Below, piece after piece: positions 17,905-25,990 of a stretch of DNA of 64,000 nt (position 1 is the stretch's first letter; each line of letters opens with the position of its first letter). Location: positions 744,001-808,000 of the forward strand of contig OZ242009.1 in the NCBI GenBank assembly GCA_965204715.1, in the 5' to 3' direction. Below the pieces are notes generated by a model, which did not search any database, was not told where the DNA came from, and was given only the letters and a program-made list of their open reading frames with translations. This DNA is from CATOSP01 sp965204715. Its GTDB lineage: Bacteria > Chloroflexota > Dehalococcoidia > Lucifugimonadales > UBA3495. The position numbers and the translations under genes were made by a program.

Positions 17905-19725
17905 TTAGGAAGAGGAGATGGCGTAGCGGAGGAGGAGGTCCTGTAGGCCCAGTTGGGCCTGACGGCGTAGAATGCCTGTGGCAGCGAGCTCCCGGTCCAA
18001 GACCTGGTAGACGGAAGGGTCGAAGGGCACCCAGGAGTCCCGGAACAGGCGCAGGGCTTCCGCTTCCCTCTGAGCGGCCTCGACGGTCAGTTCTCCCAGG
18101 GGGCGCAATGGCGGGGCCTGGGGCAGGCGGCGGGCTGAGGCGGCGATGTCCCCCATGCGGAGGCTGAACTCGCCCAGGTCTTTGGCGACCGAGGCGCGGT
18201 CGCAGCCTCCCTCATTGGCCAGCCAACGGTCGTAGCCTGCGTGGAAGTCCTGCCACCGGCCCAGCAGGGTGCCGTAGGCAGAGGCGAAGGAGTCCGCGGC
18301 GGCCCGGTCGTCCTCTGAAGAAGCGGAGACGGCCTGGCCCAAGGCCAGAGCGGCCTTCCAGCGGAGGCTGTTGGTCAGGACAACCTGCTCGTCGAAGGCG
18401 TCGAAGAGACCGGGGTCTCCCGGCCCGACGCCGGCCGACTCCGGCGGCCCCGCTTCGGAACCTGGCTCCGGAGCGGACTCCATCGCGTTGCCGCCCTCCT
18501 CACCCTGGTTGTCCTCGGCCGTTCTTCCATCCTCAGAGCCTGTGGACCCAATTGCGCTGCTGGAGGAAGCGGAAGACGGTGTTGATGGGACTGCCCCGTC
18601 GCCGTCCCCGGGTATCTGGAAACTGCCCCGGAGCCTACGCAGGGCAGCATCCTCATCCTGCACCGCCTGGGCCAGTATATCCGCCGCTTCCTGTGTTGCG
18701 AGAGTCACGGGCAGGTCCCGGTGCGCCAGCACCAGGTCCCGGTGCTGGTCCACCAACCGGTCCAGCCGTTGCAGGCTGTCCTCAGGGGTCAGACCGGGCC
18801 GTGCGGACTGGAAGGCATCATAGTCCCTGTGGAACCTGTCCCACCACGAACTGAGCTCATCTAAGGCTTCGGAGAAGGCTTCCACCCGAGACCGGGATCC
18901 CTCCCCGGTAAGTTCTTGCAGGTCTATCAGGTGGTCCTCCACTTCCTTGCGGGCGGCCACGGACTCAGCCCTAGCCTGGGCCACGCCCTCGAACCCCGGG
19001 GATGGAGGAGCGTTGTTCTCCATTCCGTTGGACTCTTCCTCTCCGTTCTCCTTGGACTCCTCCTCCAGGCTGGAATCGGACTGGGGCATGGAGAGGCTGG
19101 CGTCTCCGCCGTCCCGCAGGCGTCTCAGGGCGGCCCCCTCGTTCTCCACAGCCTCGATGAGCCGGGCCGACATCTCCCGGACCGCCGGGTCCCGGGGCAG
19201 GTCCTGGGCCGCCAAGGCCACCTGCCGGAAGTCGGCGGAGAATCCCCGGAGGGAGGTCTGGAGGGCGGCCGGAGAGCAGGAGTCCAGCCCCTGGCGCCAG
19301 GAGTCCAAGTCCTTCCTGACCCTGTCCCAGTCCTGGACCAGGGCGGCATGGGCCTGGGCGAAGTCACTGGCTGCCTGGGCCACATCTTCCGGTACTGGTG
19401 TGGGGGCGGGTCCGCCCTGGGGCAGGGCAGCGTCCCTGGCCGCGACGGTGGCCGCGATGTCGGGAACCGCCGTCGACTCAGGCGGGACGTAGGGACCGGA
19501 CGCCTGGGGCGCGGCGCAAGCCAGCGCCAACATCAAAAAGGGCAATAGCAGGACCGGGGCAAGGGTGAGCCGGCGGAAGAGTCGCGTCCTGACAACCCGG
19601 CCCCATGACCGTGTACCGGCCCGCATGGCCGTGGAGGACCCGTCCCCCTGAGAACCCGGCCCCATAACCGCGTGCCAACCGGTATGGTCGTGGAGGGTCC
19701 GCCCTTCGGTCGGTGTCTTTGTCAT
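17905..19725 (-). CDS. Three-module helical lipoprotein, unknown
   Basis: A 606-residue protein whose lipobox-type segment (LLLPFLMLALAC, Cys near residue 71) marks an outer-face lipoprotein. After it come three copies of a ~85-residue helical module (about 110-205, 260-370 and 450-570), each with a W-(D/Q)-x-(V/F)-x(3)-(L/Y)D pattern, a later 'DLP' or 'RLP' motif and an 'EALRLFRDSW'-like end, separated by acidic Ser/Gly-rich linkers. The ATG at 19725 overlaps the upstream stop (ATGA), implying translational coupling, but then ~45 residues encoded by two repeat copies separate it from the signal. ATG 19626 would give a more normal signal peptide. Third gene of the sppA operon; function unknown. 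Confidence 0.7.
   Translation of the reverse strand: MTKTPTEGRTLHDHTGWHAVMGPGSQGDGSSTAMRAGTRSWGRVVRTRLFRRLTLAPVLLLPFLMLALACAAPQASGPYVPPESTAVPDIAATVAARDAALPQGGPAPTPVPEDVAQAASDFAQAHAALVQDWDRVRKDLDSWRQGLDSCSPAALQTSLRGFSADFRQVALAAQDLPRDPAVREMSARLIEAVENEGAALRRLRDGGDASLSMPQSDSSLEEESKENGEEESNGMENNAPPSPGFEGVAQARAESVAARKEVEDHLIDLQELTGEGSRSRVEAFSEALDELSSWWDRFHRDYDAFQSARPGLTPEDSLQRLDRLVDQHRDLVLAHRDLPVTLATQEAADILAQAVQDEDAALRRLRGSFQIPGDGDGAVPSTPSSASSSSAIGSTGSEDGRTAEDNQGEEGGNAMESAPEPGSEAGPPESAGVGPGDPGLFDAFDEQVVLTNSLRWKAALALGQAVSASSEDDRAAADSFASAYGTLLGRWQDFHAGYDRWLANEGGCDRASVAKDLGEFSLRMGDIAASARRLPQAPPLRPLGELTVEAAQREAEALRLFRDSWVPFDPSVYQVLDRELAATGILRRQAQLGLQDLLLRYAISSS
19590..19704 (-). repeat. Two tandem copies of a ~57-bp dispersed repeat inside the lipoprotein gene
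   Basis: Copy 1 lies at 19648-19704 and copy 2 at 19590-19646, both reading in the gene's direction. They share CCTCCACGRCCAT near the start and ATGGGGCCGGGTT near the end. Translated, they give the paired peptides RTLHDHTGWHAVMGPGSQ and SSTAMRAGTRSWGRVVRT. The same sequence recurs in the flavoprotein gene at 23955-24013. Confidence 0.8.
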
Positions 19726-21029
19726 TCGAAACGGTACACTCCTGTAAATTCCCCAGCCAGGTTGTCGCGGAATCTCCCGGATTCCAGCAGGGACACCAGT
19801 TCCTCCAAGGTCTCAGCGGAATCGGCCAGGACGGCCAGCACGCTCCGGCCCTCGCCCTGGTACAGCACAATCACCCCGGTGTTCTCCGGGTCCATATCCG
19901 CGGTGAAAGGGGTTCGGACGCTCCCGTCCACCCGGACCCCGGCAAGCAGCAGGTACTGGGATACCGGCCCCGCGTCATCGTACAACCCCAGGAACACCAC
20001 GTCCCTGCCGGGGTCTCCGGCGCTCCTGACTACCGGCTCCACCCCGTAGCCGGACAATGCGCCGCCCAGGACCGAAGACAGGTCCAGCAGGGAGGGCCGG
20101 GCCGGCACGATGTCCGCCTCTTCCCCGAAGAAGTGGGGGAAGTCGGACAGGGTATAGCTCCGCTCCGAGTCCGTCAGGAAGTCGGCGATGTTGGCCATCA
20201 ACCGCCCGTTGTCCTGGACCGAGTTTCGAGGCGGAATCATGAAGGTGAAGTCCCCAAGGGCCAGCACCCGCCCCTCCCCGGCCTTGGCCAAGGGATAGAA
20301 GGGGCCGGGACTTTCGGACATGGAAGAGCGGGTATTGCCATCGGCCGCGGCAAGGCCTGGCCCGGGGCCGCGGATGGAACCCGCGGAGTAGAGGGCTATC
20401 TGGCCCACTCCCCGGGTGACCTCGTCGGGGAGGAAGTCCCGGACCAGAATATTCTGGAAGTTCAGGTCATACTCTACCTGGTTGAACAGGTAGTCGGGCT
20501 GGTAGTCCAGACCGAACCGGCCCGCCAAGGTGTTGAGCTCGTGCCTGCGGGTAGCGTCCCCCACCAGCAACACCCTGCCGCCCTTGTTGAACACGAACTC
20601 CTCCACCAGGTCGGCCTCTGCGGGAGTGTAGCGCTCCACTGGCATGACCACGGCCAGACTGTCGGCGCCGCGCAACTGCTCTTCCAGCGTCCGGTAACGC
20701 TCCCTGGGCTCGGCGCTCAGGAAGCCGCCGAAGCGCCCCGACTCACCCAGCACCTCCACCTCGTAGCCCCGGTCCCGGACCATGCCCAGGAGCGCCGAGG
20801 CCTCGGCCTTGGAGAAGTTGTTGGCGTGCAGCCCGTCCACCACCAGCTTCCCCTGGCTGATGCGGGGAATGTCGTCGTAAGAACGCACCAGGGACACCGG
20901 GGGGGCAAGCCGTTCCACCGGCACCTCCGGATTGGGAGGTGCTGTGTAGCCCCGGCCCGTATAGAAGTAGAAGTAGGCGGCCACAAAGACAAGGACGGCC
21001 AGAACGGGGACTATCAGCAATCGCCACAT
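19722..21029 (-). CDS. Membrane-anchored GldG/DUF4350-like protein
   Basis: A 435-residue protein with one N-terminal transmembrane helix (WRLLIVPVLAVLVFVAAYFY) and a long outside domain. The pattern resembles DUF4350 and GldG-type proteins: GKLVVDGLHANNFSKAEAS, a Rossmann-like region with GGRVLLVGDATRRHELN near 155, GRVLALGDFTFMIPPRNSVQ near 260 followed by NGRLMANIADFL. Such domains are usually found with ABC-type export or gliding-like machinery and may bind sugars or peptides. It starts one base after the sppA stop and its own stop overlaps the next start, so the three genes form a tight operon. Assignment is by pattern; function not established. Confidence 0.7.
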   Translation of the reverse strand: MWRLLIVPVLAVLVFVAAYFYFYTGRGYTAPPNPEVPVERLAPPVSLVRSYDDIPRISQGKLVVDGLHANNFSKAEASALLGMVRDRGYEVEVLGESGRFGGFLSAEPRERYRTLEEQLRGADSLAVVMPVERYTPAEADLVEEFVFNKGGRVLLVGDATRRHELNTLAGRFGLDYQPDYLFNQVEYDLNFQNILVRDFLPDEVTRGVGQIALYSAGSIRGPGPGLAAADGNTRSSMSESPGPFYPLAKAGEGRVLALGDFTFMIPPRNSVQDNGRLMANIADFLTDSERSYTLSDFPHFFGEEADIVPARPSLLDLSSVLGGALSGYGVEPVVRSAGDPGRDVVFLGLYDDAGPVSQYLLLAGVRVDGSVRTPFTADMDPENTGVIVLYQGEGRSVLAVLADSAETLEELVSLLESGRFRDNLAGEFTGVYRFE

Positions 21030-21030
21030 G

Positions 21031-22083
21031 TTACCGGTCAGACCCCCAATCAGGCTGGTCCGGTCCCACGTAGAGGTAGTAGATGTTGGGGCCGTTGACC
21101 TTCAGGGGAAAGCCGGGCAAGGCCTGTTCCTGCTCCGTTCCCATGCCGGAAGGCATCAGATAGCGGCGCATCATGTCGATGCGGGGCGTCGCCCCGAACT
21201 CCCCTGCGGCTGGGTCCTGGGCCTGCCGCAGCCAGCCCGCCATGGCCGGTGGGACTGTGTCTTCGGAAGCGCCGTCCTGCAATGGCTCGATGATCCGCTT
21301 AAACCGCTGGTTGAAGGCCCGGAAGACTTCGGCATTCACGTCCACCAGGCCGTAGTTGGAGATGCCTGCCAGCTCCGCCGCCTTGTCGTAGGCGTCGGCG
21401 TCCCCGCCTACCTCGTCCACCATTCCAGTGCGGGCGCTCTCAACCCCGGTGTAGATCTTCCCTTCCAGCAGTTCATCGGTGGATATCTTCAGCTTGCTGC
21501 CTCGCTCGCTGAGGACGATGTGGGCGAAGCCCTGCTTGAGTTGGTCGGTGACCCCAACAAAGTAGCGCCGTCCCCCGCCGTTCAGCTTGGAAGGTCCGGT
21601 GGGCATGATCTGCTCCGGCGGCGGGTTGGGGATGAACAGCCCGGGGAAGAAGAGGATGACACCCACGTTGCCGACGAAGGAACTGGGCTTGGCATAGATG
21701 TGGGAGGCGCCCATGCCCATCATGTAGCCGCCGCTGGCCACAATGTCGTTCATCACCACGACCACGGGCTTCTTTTCCCGGAGCTTGCGGGTCTGGAGGT
21801 AGAGCTGCTCCGAGGCCGCCGCCCCTCCGCCGGGAGTGTTGAGCCGGATGACCACCGCCTTGATGTTAGGGTCGCGGCGGGCGTAGTCGAGGAACTCGCC
21901 GATGACGTAGGCCGAGTCGTCGGTGATGATCGTGAAGGGAATGTCGATTATGCCGATCTTGGGCTTGCCGGGCCAGACGTAGAGGAACGCCAGCGCGCCT
22001 ATGGCAACGCCCAAGACCACCAAGAGTAGGGTCCCTACGTACCGGTTAACTATCGCCCGGCCAATAGCGGAAAACATGCTCAA
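21031..22083 (-). CDS. SppA-like signal peptide peptidase (S49)
   Basis: A 350-residue membrane-anchored S49 peptidase. One N-terminal transmembrane helix (about 15-36) is followed by the ClpP-fold core: VVIRLNTPGGGAAASEQLY near 77, and the nucleophile Ser about residue 117 in NDIVASGGYMMGMGA. The general-base Lys is probably near residue 166 (GPSKLNGG), a spacing of ~49 like that in the Bacillus enzyme. The family degrades membrane-embedded signal peptides and other membrane proteins. It is the first gene of a three-gene operon with a near-perfect promoter 33 bases upstream. The C-terminal ~80 residues are not part of the core and are of unknown role. Confidence 0.85.
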   Translation of the reverse strand: MSMFSAIGRAIVNRYVGTLLLVVLGVAIGALAFLYVWPGKPKIGIIDIPFTIITDDSAYVIGEFLDYARRDPNIKAVVIRLNTPGGGAAASEQLYLQTRKLREKKPVVVVMNDIVASGGYMMGMGASHIYAKPSSFVGNVGVILFFPGLFIPNPPPEQIMPTGPSKLNGGGRRYFVGVTDQLKQGFAHIVLSERGSKLKISTDELLEGKIYTGVESARTGMVDEVGGDADAYDKAAELAGISNYGLVDVNAEVFRAFNQRFKRIIEPLQDGASEDTVPPAMAGWLRQAQDPAAGEFGATPRIDMMRRYLMPSGMGTEQEQALPGFPLKVNGPNIYYLYVGPDQPDWGSDR

Positions 22084-22115
22084 CCAACTATCCGGTCTTC
22101 AGAGAAAACTCGCGC

Positions 22116-22144
22116 ATCATACGAGCGCCTTTCCCGTATGTCAA
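22116..22144 (-). promoter_or_regulatory. Near-consensus sigma-70 promoter of sppA operon
   Basis: On the minus strand a perfect TTGACA (22144-22139) and TATGAT (22121-22116) are spaced by 17 bases, starting transcription about 26 bases before the sppA ATG. Confidence 0.75.
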
Positions 22145-22337
22145 CATCAGTGGGTCCAGATTATACATAAGATTACACATACAGGGATACCGGCACAAGC
22201 CCGCCAGCGTCGTTCACTGGATAACATTACGCTGCAAATACCACTTTGGATTTCCCGGCGTGGACTATGCCCTGGACCGAGACCCTCTGCCTCTCCACGC
22301 ACCCCAAAAAGCGGAGCATCTGCATGGCTGGCCAGGG

Positions 22338-23120
22338 TTACTGCGCCGTGTAACCGCCGTCAATTACCAACTCGCCGCCGGTCATGAATGACGACTCATC
22401 GGATGCCAGAAACAACACGCCGTTGGCAATATCATCGACAGTGCCGATGCGGCCCAGAGGTGTCGCGGATACGCGCATCTCTCTCATGCCCGGTTCTGAC
22501 ATCATCCTGGCCGTCATGGCGGTGTCGATATATCCGGGGTGGACCGAGTTGCAGCGGATGCCGTCGGTGGCGTACTGCACGGCGGTTGACTTGGTCAGGA
22601 GTCGTACTGCCCCCTTGGAACTGGCGTAGGCCGAACCTGCGCCGGAACCGGGCCCCAGACCCACCATTCCGGCTATGGACGAGATGTTTATGATGGACCC
22701 GCTCCCGTTGGTTAACATTGCCGGAAGGGCGGCACGGGTGCCCAGGAACACGCCCTTGCCATTCACGTCCATGATCTGGTCCCACACCTCTTCTGGGGCG
22801 TCATGGATGCGCGGGGCCTGAACGCCGCCAATGTTGGTGCTGCCGATGCCCGCGTTGTTGACCAGGATGTCCAGCTTGCCGTAGCGCGTGACCGCCTCGT
22901 TGACCGCGTTGGCCCACTGCTCTGCTTCGGTCACGTCCAAATGCACGAAGGTTATCCGGCCTCCCAATTCCCGGATCTCCGCCTCCAGCTTCATCCCCTC
23001 GTCGTCAAGAATGTCGCCAATGACCACCGACGCGCCCTCCTGCACGAACAGCCTGACTTCAGCCGCGCCTTGTCCTCGTGCGCCGCCGCTGATGAGAGCA
23101 ACCTTTCCTTCCAGACGCAT
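22338..23120 (-). CDS. SDR family oxidoreductase
   Basis: A 260-residue classical short-chain dehydrogenase/reductase, NAD(P)-dependent. The cofactor motif is present as SGGARGQGAAEVRLF near residue 10, then HLDVTE, NNAGIG near 88, the catalytic Ser in INISSIAG and the Tyr-x3-Lys in YASSKGAV near 165, and the C-terminal FMTGGELVIDGGYTAQ. Asp after the second strand (GDILDD) favours NAD over NADP. Similar proteins are annotated as 3-alpha/20-beta-hydroxysteroid dehydrogenases or 2,5-dichlorodihydrodiol dehydrogenases, but the substrate cannot be read. It follows the flavoprotein gene by 131 bases, so a shared pathway is possible. Confidence 0.92.
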   Translation of the reverse strand: MRLEGKVALISGGARGQGAAEVRLFVQEGASVVIGDILDDEGMKLEAEIRELGGRITFVHLDVTEAEQWANAVNEAVTRYGKLDILVNNAGIGSTNIGGVQAPRIHDAPEEVWDQIMDVNGKGVFLGTRAALPAMLTNGSGSIINISSIAGMVGLGPGSGAGSAYASSKGAVRLLTKSTAVQYATDGIRCNSVHPGYIDTAMTARMMSEPGMREMRVSATPLGRIGTVDDIANGVLFLASDESSFMTGGELVIDGGYTAQ

Positions 23121-23251
23121 GACGGACCTCCTTTGGTGTCAGTTCGTGATACTGTTACTGATTTGCGCGGCGGCAGACCGCGACGGCGATTCCAATTTCT
23201 CTGCCAACAAATGTAGTATCAAGCTTTGGTCGCAACGGGCTACGAAGTCGA

Positions 23252-24496
23252 TTAGAACATCCCTTCCGGCTCCAACCCCAGGAAGTACTGTCCTGCGGTC
23301 TCGTAGTGGGTCATGCGCCCCTGGGCGTGCTGGGTTATGACGTGGATGTCCTGGAACCGCCGCTGTATCGGGTTGGAGGCGAATATCGCGCTGGAGCCGC
23401 ACAGGTTGTAGCAGATGTCCACCACTTCGGCGGACATGCGGATGGCGTGGGTTGTCGAAAGCCGCAGGCGGATCCGTTCCCCGTCGTCCAGAGAATGATT
23501 CTTGCAGGCGCTATCCCACACCGCCGACACGCTATCCGAGAGAAACGCCCGCGCCGAATGCCAGATCGCCTCCGACTGGCCGATCATACGGTGGGTGGTG
23601 GCCATGTCCTGGAGCAGGTTGCGGCTGCGTCCGGGGGTCTTCCGCCCCGCAAGGTCAATGGTTGTCTTCAGGCTGCCTTGGGCAACTCCCAGAGCAACCG
23701 TGGAGAACCCGGCGGCGAAGAGCAGGGAGCGGGGTATCAGGTACAGGGGACCGTCGTGCCAGGACGGGTCGGTCTGGGCGTATGTCCTGTAGGCCGGGAT
23801 AAAGAGGTCATCAACCTCAAAGCTGAAACTGCCGGTGCCCCGCAGCCCGCTGGCCTGCCATGTGTCCACCATTCTCACGTCCTGCCTGGGGATGAGCATG
23901 AGGCGGGCAGAGTCCGGATTTCTGGCAGCGCCGGGTGTTGGCGCTTCCGTCCGAGGGCCGGGTCCTCCACGACCGTGCCGGCCGGCCGATGGTGATGGGG
24001 CCGGGTTCTCAAGCGGGGCCAATGCCGCGACCCAGGTGGCGTGGTCGATACCGCTGCTGAAGTCCCAGCGTCCGCTGAGCCGGTAGCCGCCCTCCACCGG
24101 CACGGCTCTGGCCGAGGAAGATGGCGGTCCGTTGGTGACTACAGCCTCCGGTGCATCCCAGACTTCATGGGCGGCCCTCTTGTCCATGATGGAGGAAGCG
24201 GTGGAGAAAACGTTGTTCTGGTTGATGCACCACGCCGTGCTGGCGTCCACCGCCGCGAAAACGCGGAGAATCCGCAGGAAGTCAGGATGGTCGAGTTCGG
24301 CGCCGCCCAACTCCCGGGGCACCAGGAGCCGGAACAGGCCCCTTTGGGCCATCTCGCCGGCGAGGTCCGCCGGTAGCTGCCGGTCGGCATCGATGCGGTC
24401 TGCCGCGGCCTCAACCCGAGGGCGCAGCTCATTAGCGATTTCCAGGTAGTGCTCGATCCTGTGGTCTTTAGTGTCGGTCCGTGTTTTCTGTATCAA
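23252..24496 (-). CDS. Acyl-CoA dehydrogenase-fold flavoprotein (HsaA/DszC-like)
   Basis: A 414-residue protein with the acyl-CoA dehydrogenase fold: the N-terminal helical domain with GLFRLLVPRELGGAE near 53, the middle beta domain (GGYRLSGRWDFSSGIDHATW), and a C-terminal helical domain with a late SSAIFASNPIQRRFQDIHVI. This sequence style fits the flavin-dependent monooxygenase branch (HsaA/DszC) more than true acyl-CoA dehydrogenases. A Pro/Gly-rich insert of ~35 residues after ALAPLEN is encoded by a copy of the genome's dispersed repeat (23955-24013), placed where the middle domain has a loop. It starts with TTG at 24496, 16 bases after the TPR gene's stop. Confidence 0.82.
   Translation of the reverse strand: MIQKTRTDTKDHRIEHYLEIANELRPRVEAAADRIDADRQLPADLAGEMAQRGLFRLLVPRELGGAELDHPDFLRILRVFAAVDASTAWCINQNNVFSTASSIMDKRAAHEVWDAPEAVVTNGPPSSSARAVPVEGGYRLSGRWDFSSGIDHATWVAALAPLENPAPSPSAGRHGRGGPGPRTEAPTPGAARNPDSARLMLIPRQDVRMVDTWQASGLRGTGSFSFEVDDLFIPAYRTYAQTDPSWHDGPLYLIPRSLLFAAGFSTVALGVAQGSLKTTIDLAGRKTPGRSRNLLQDMATTHRMIGQSEAIWHSARAFLSDSVSAVWDSACKNHSLDDGERIRLRLSTTHAIRMSAEVVDICYNLCGSSAIFASNPIQRRFQDIHVITQHAQGRMTHYETAGQYFLGLEPEGMF
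23955..24013 (+). repeat. Dispersed ~57-bp repeat inserted in frame in flavoprotein gene
   Basis: The plus strand here reads GGGCCGGGTCCTCCACGACC at the start and GGTGATGGGGCCGGGTTCTC towards the end, matching the two copies at 19590-19704 at most positions. It lies antisense to the host gene, yet leaves the reading frame open. Confidence 0.8.
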
Positions 24497-24512
24497 TTCA
24501 GTCCGGCCCCGC

Positions 24513-25952
24513 TTACGCTCTCGACGCCTGCAAGTTGTTCATGTTGGCGAGTTCGGGAGTGTTCGCCACACTGGAGTCCCATTCCCGTGCAACGGCGTCG
24601 AAGCTGCTATTGGCCTCGGCGTCCTGCCCCTGCGATGCCTGCACCCGGCCCATCCAGAAGGTGTCGCGCACCGAGTCTCGCCGCCCCAGCCGCTCGTTCA
24701 ACATTGCCTCGGCCTTGTCCCATTGTCCGGCGCGGATGAATGCCTCGAGAATTGTGTCCTCAAACACCTCTCGCTGGGCGTGGCTGCCGCCGATACGCAC
24801 CAACTGGAGGAAGACCGGCTCCAGCAGGCTCACCGACTCAGTGTAGTCCTCCCTGGCGAATGCCTCGATTCCTCTGGCCAGCGGCAAGACCACATCCTTG
24901 ACGAACATGTCGCCTTCGTCGGCTGATTTCCGCAACCGGGCAATCATCTGCTCCATAAGCCCATACTCGCCGCTGCCCGCAAACGCCAGTGCAGCGTGGG
25001 CATCCCGGAACGCGGCTCCGGGCCGCTGCGCTGCGGGGGCGGCCAACACCACTACTTCGTCCCAGGGCTTGTCGGGCGGCATCCCGCCGTAGATTTGCAT
25101 CCGCCACATGAGGGACGCGCTGTCATTCAGGGTGGACATGGCCTTGGAGACCACTGAAGGACGGATGAAATTCTCGTAACGGTCCAGGGTTTCCTGGTAC
25201 TTCCCCAAAGCCAACTCGAAGAGGGCCAGGTGCCAAGACAGATGAACGTATGAGGATGCCGGGGAGTCGAAACCCTTGAGCCAGCCGCCAAGGAAGTCTT
25301 CCCCGGCGACGGCGTCCCCTCGCTCGAAGTGGACGTGGGTCATGGAGTGGCTCGCCACGGCATTGGTCGGATTCATGTCCAGGGAGGTCTGGGCGTATTC
25401 CCAGGCCTCATCCAGGTAACCCGTCTCGTGATGGGCAAAGGCATACTCGGCCAGGAAGGCCCAGTCGTCCATGCAATGGGGTGCAACGCTCCGGAGCAGG
25501 GCCAAATACTCCGGCGGGAAGTTGGGAGCTCCTGCGCCGCTGCACCCGAGCATATAGAGACGGTGCGCCAGGCGCATCAGCAACCCGTCCCGCGGGAACT
25601 CGCCCAGGTGTTCCTTGATCAGGGCGATGGAGTCCCTACCCTTACCGTTTATCCAGTGGGCGACGGCCTGAATCTGCTGCCGTTCTCTCCTGGTAATGCC
25701 GTCGCTCAGGCTCAGGGCGTGCTGAATGCCCTTCTTCGCATCGTCGGGCCGGGCCTTCTGCATGTCAAAATATGCCAGGCAGGCGTGGGCAAAGGCGAAC
25801 CCTTCATCAATGTCAATCGCCTCCTGGAACTTCAACTCCGGCCCGTGGTTCTGAGAGAGAAGCCGGTCAACCCCCTCCTGCACTGCCTCCGCGGCGGCGA
25901 CGGAGCCGGTGGTCAACGCCATTCCGAACCTGTCTTCGGTCTTGCTTGGCAT
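24513..25952 (-). CDS. TPR protein, TTC38-like
   Basis: A 479-residue soluble helical protein with tetratricopeptide-like repeats throughout; it resembles the TTC38 family by blocks such as AHACLAYFDMQKARPDDAKK (near 55), RRERQQIQAVAHWINGKGRD, DDWAFLAEYAFAHHETGYLD, and NAVASHSMTHVHFERGD followed by GWLKG near 205. TTC38-family proteins have no firm biochemical role. ATG 25952, with AAGGGG upstream, is favoured over a longer start. The gene lies 38 bases after the selenoprotein candidate and 16 before the flavoprotein, so all three appear to be in one transcript. Confidence 0.8.
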   Translation of the reverse strand: MPSKTEDRFGMALTTGSVAAAEAVQEGVDRLLSQNHGPELKFQEAIDIDEGFAFAHACLAYFDMQKARPDDAKKGIQHALSLSDGITRRERQQIQAVAHWINGKGRDSIALIKEHLGEFPRDGLLMRLAHRLYMLGCSGAGAPNFPPEYLALLRSVAPHCMDDWAFLAEYAFAHHETGYLDEAWEYAQTSLDMNPTNAVASHSMTHVHFERGDAVAGEDFLGGWLKGFDSPASSYVHLSWHLALFELALGKYQETLDRYENFIRPSVVSKAMSTLNDSASLMWRMQIYGGMPPDKPWDEVVVLAAPAAQRPGAAFRDAHAALAFAGSGEYGLMEQMIARLRKSADEGDMFVKDVVLPLARGIEAFAREDYTESVSLLEPVFLQLVRIGGSHAQREVFEDTILEAFIRAGQWDKAEAMLNERLGRRDSVRDTFWMGRVQASQGQDAEANSSFDAVAREWDSSVANTPELANMNNLQASRA

Positions 25953-25990
25953 CTGAAATAACCCCTTTTGGTCGACTTTCTGGGCGGGGC

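Noticed and set aside
19713..21098. 461-residue plus-strand frame opposite GldG-like gene
   Set aside because: Antisense shadow of the sppA operon.
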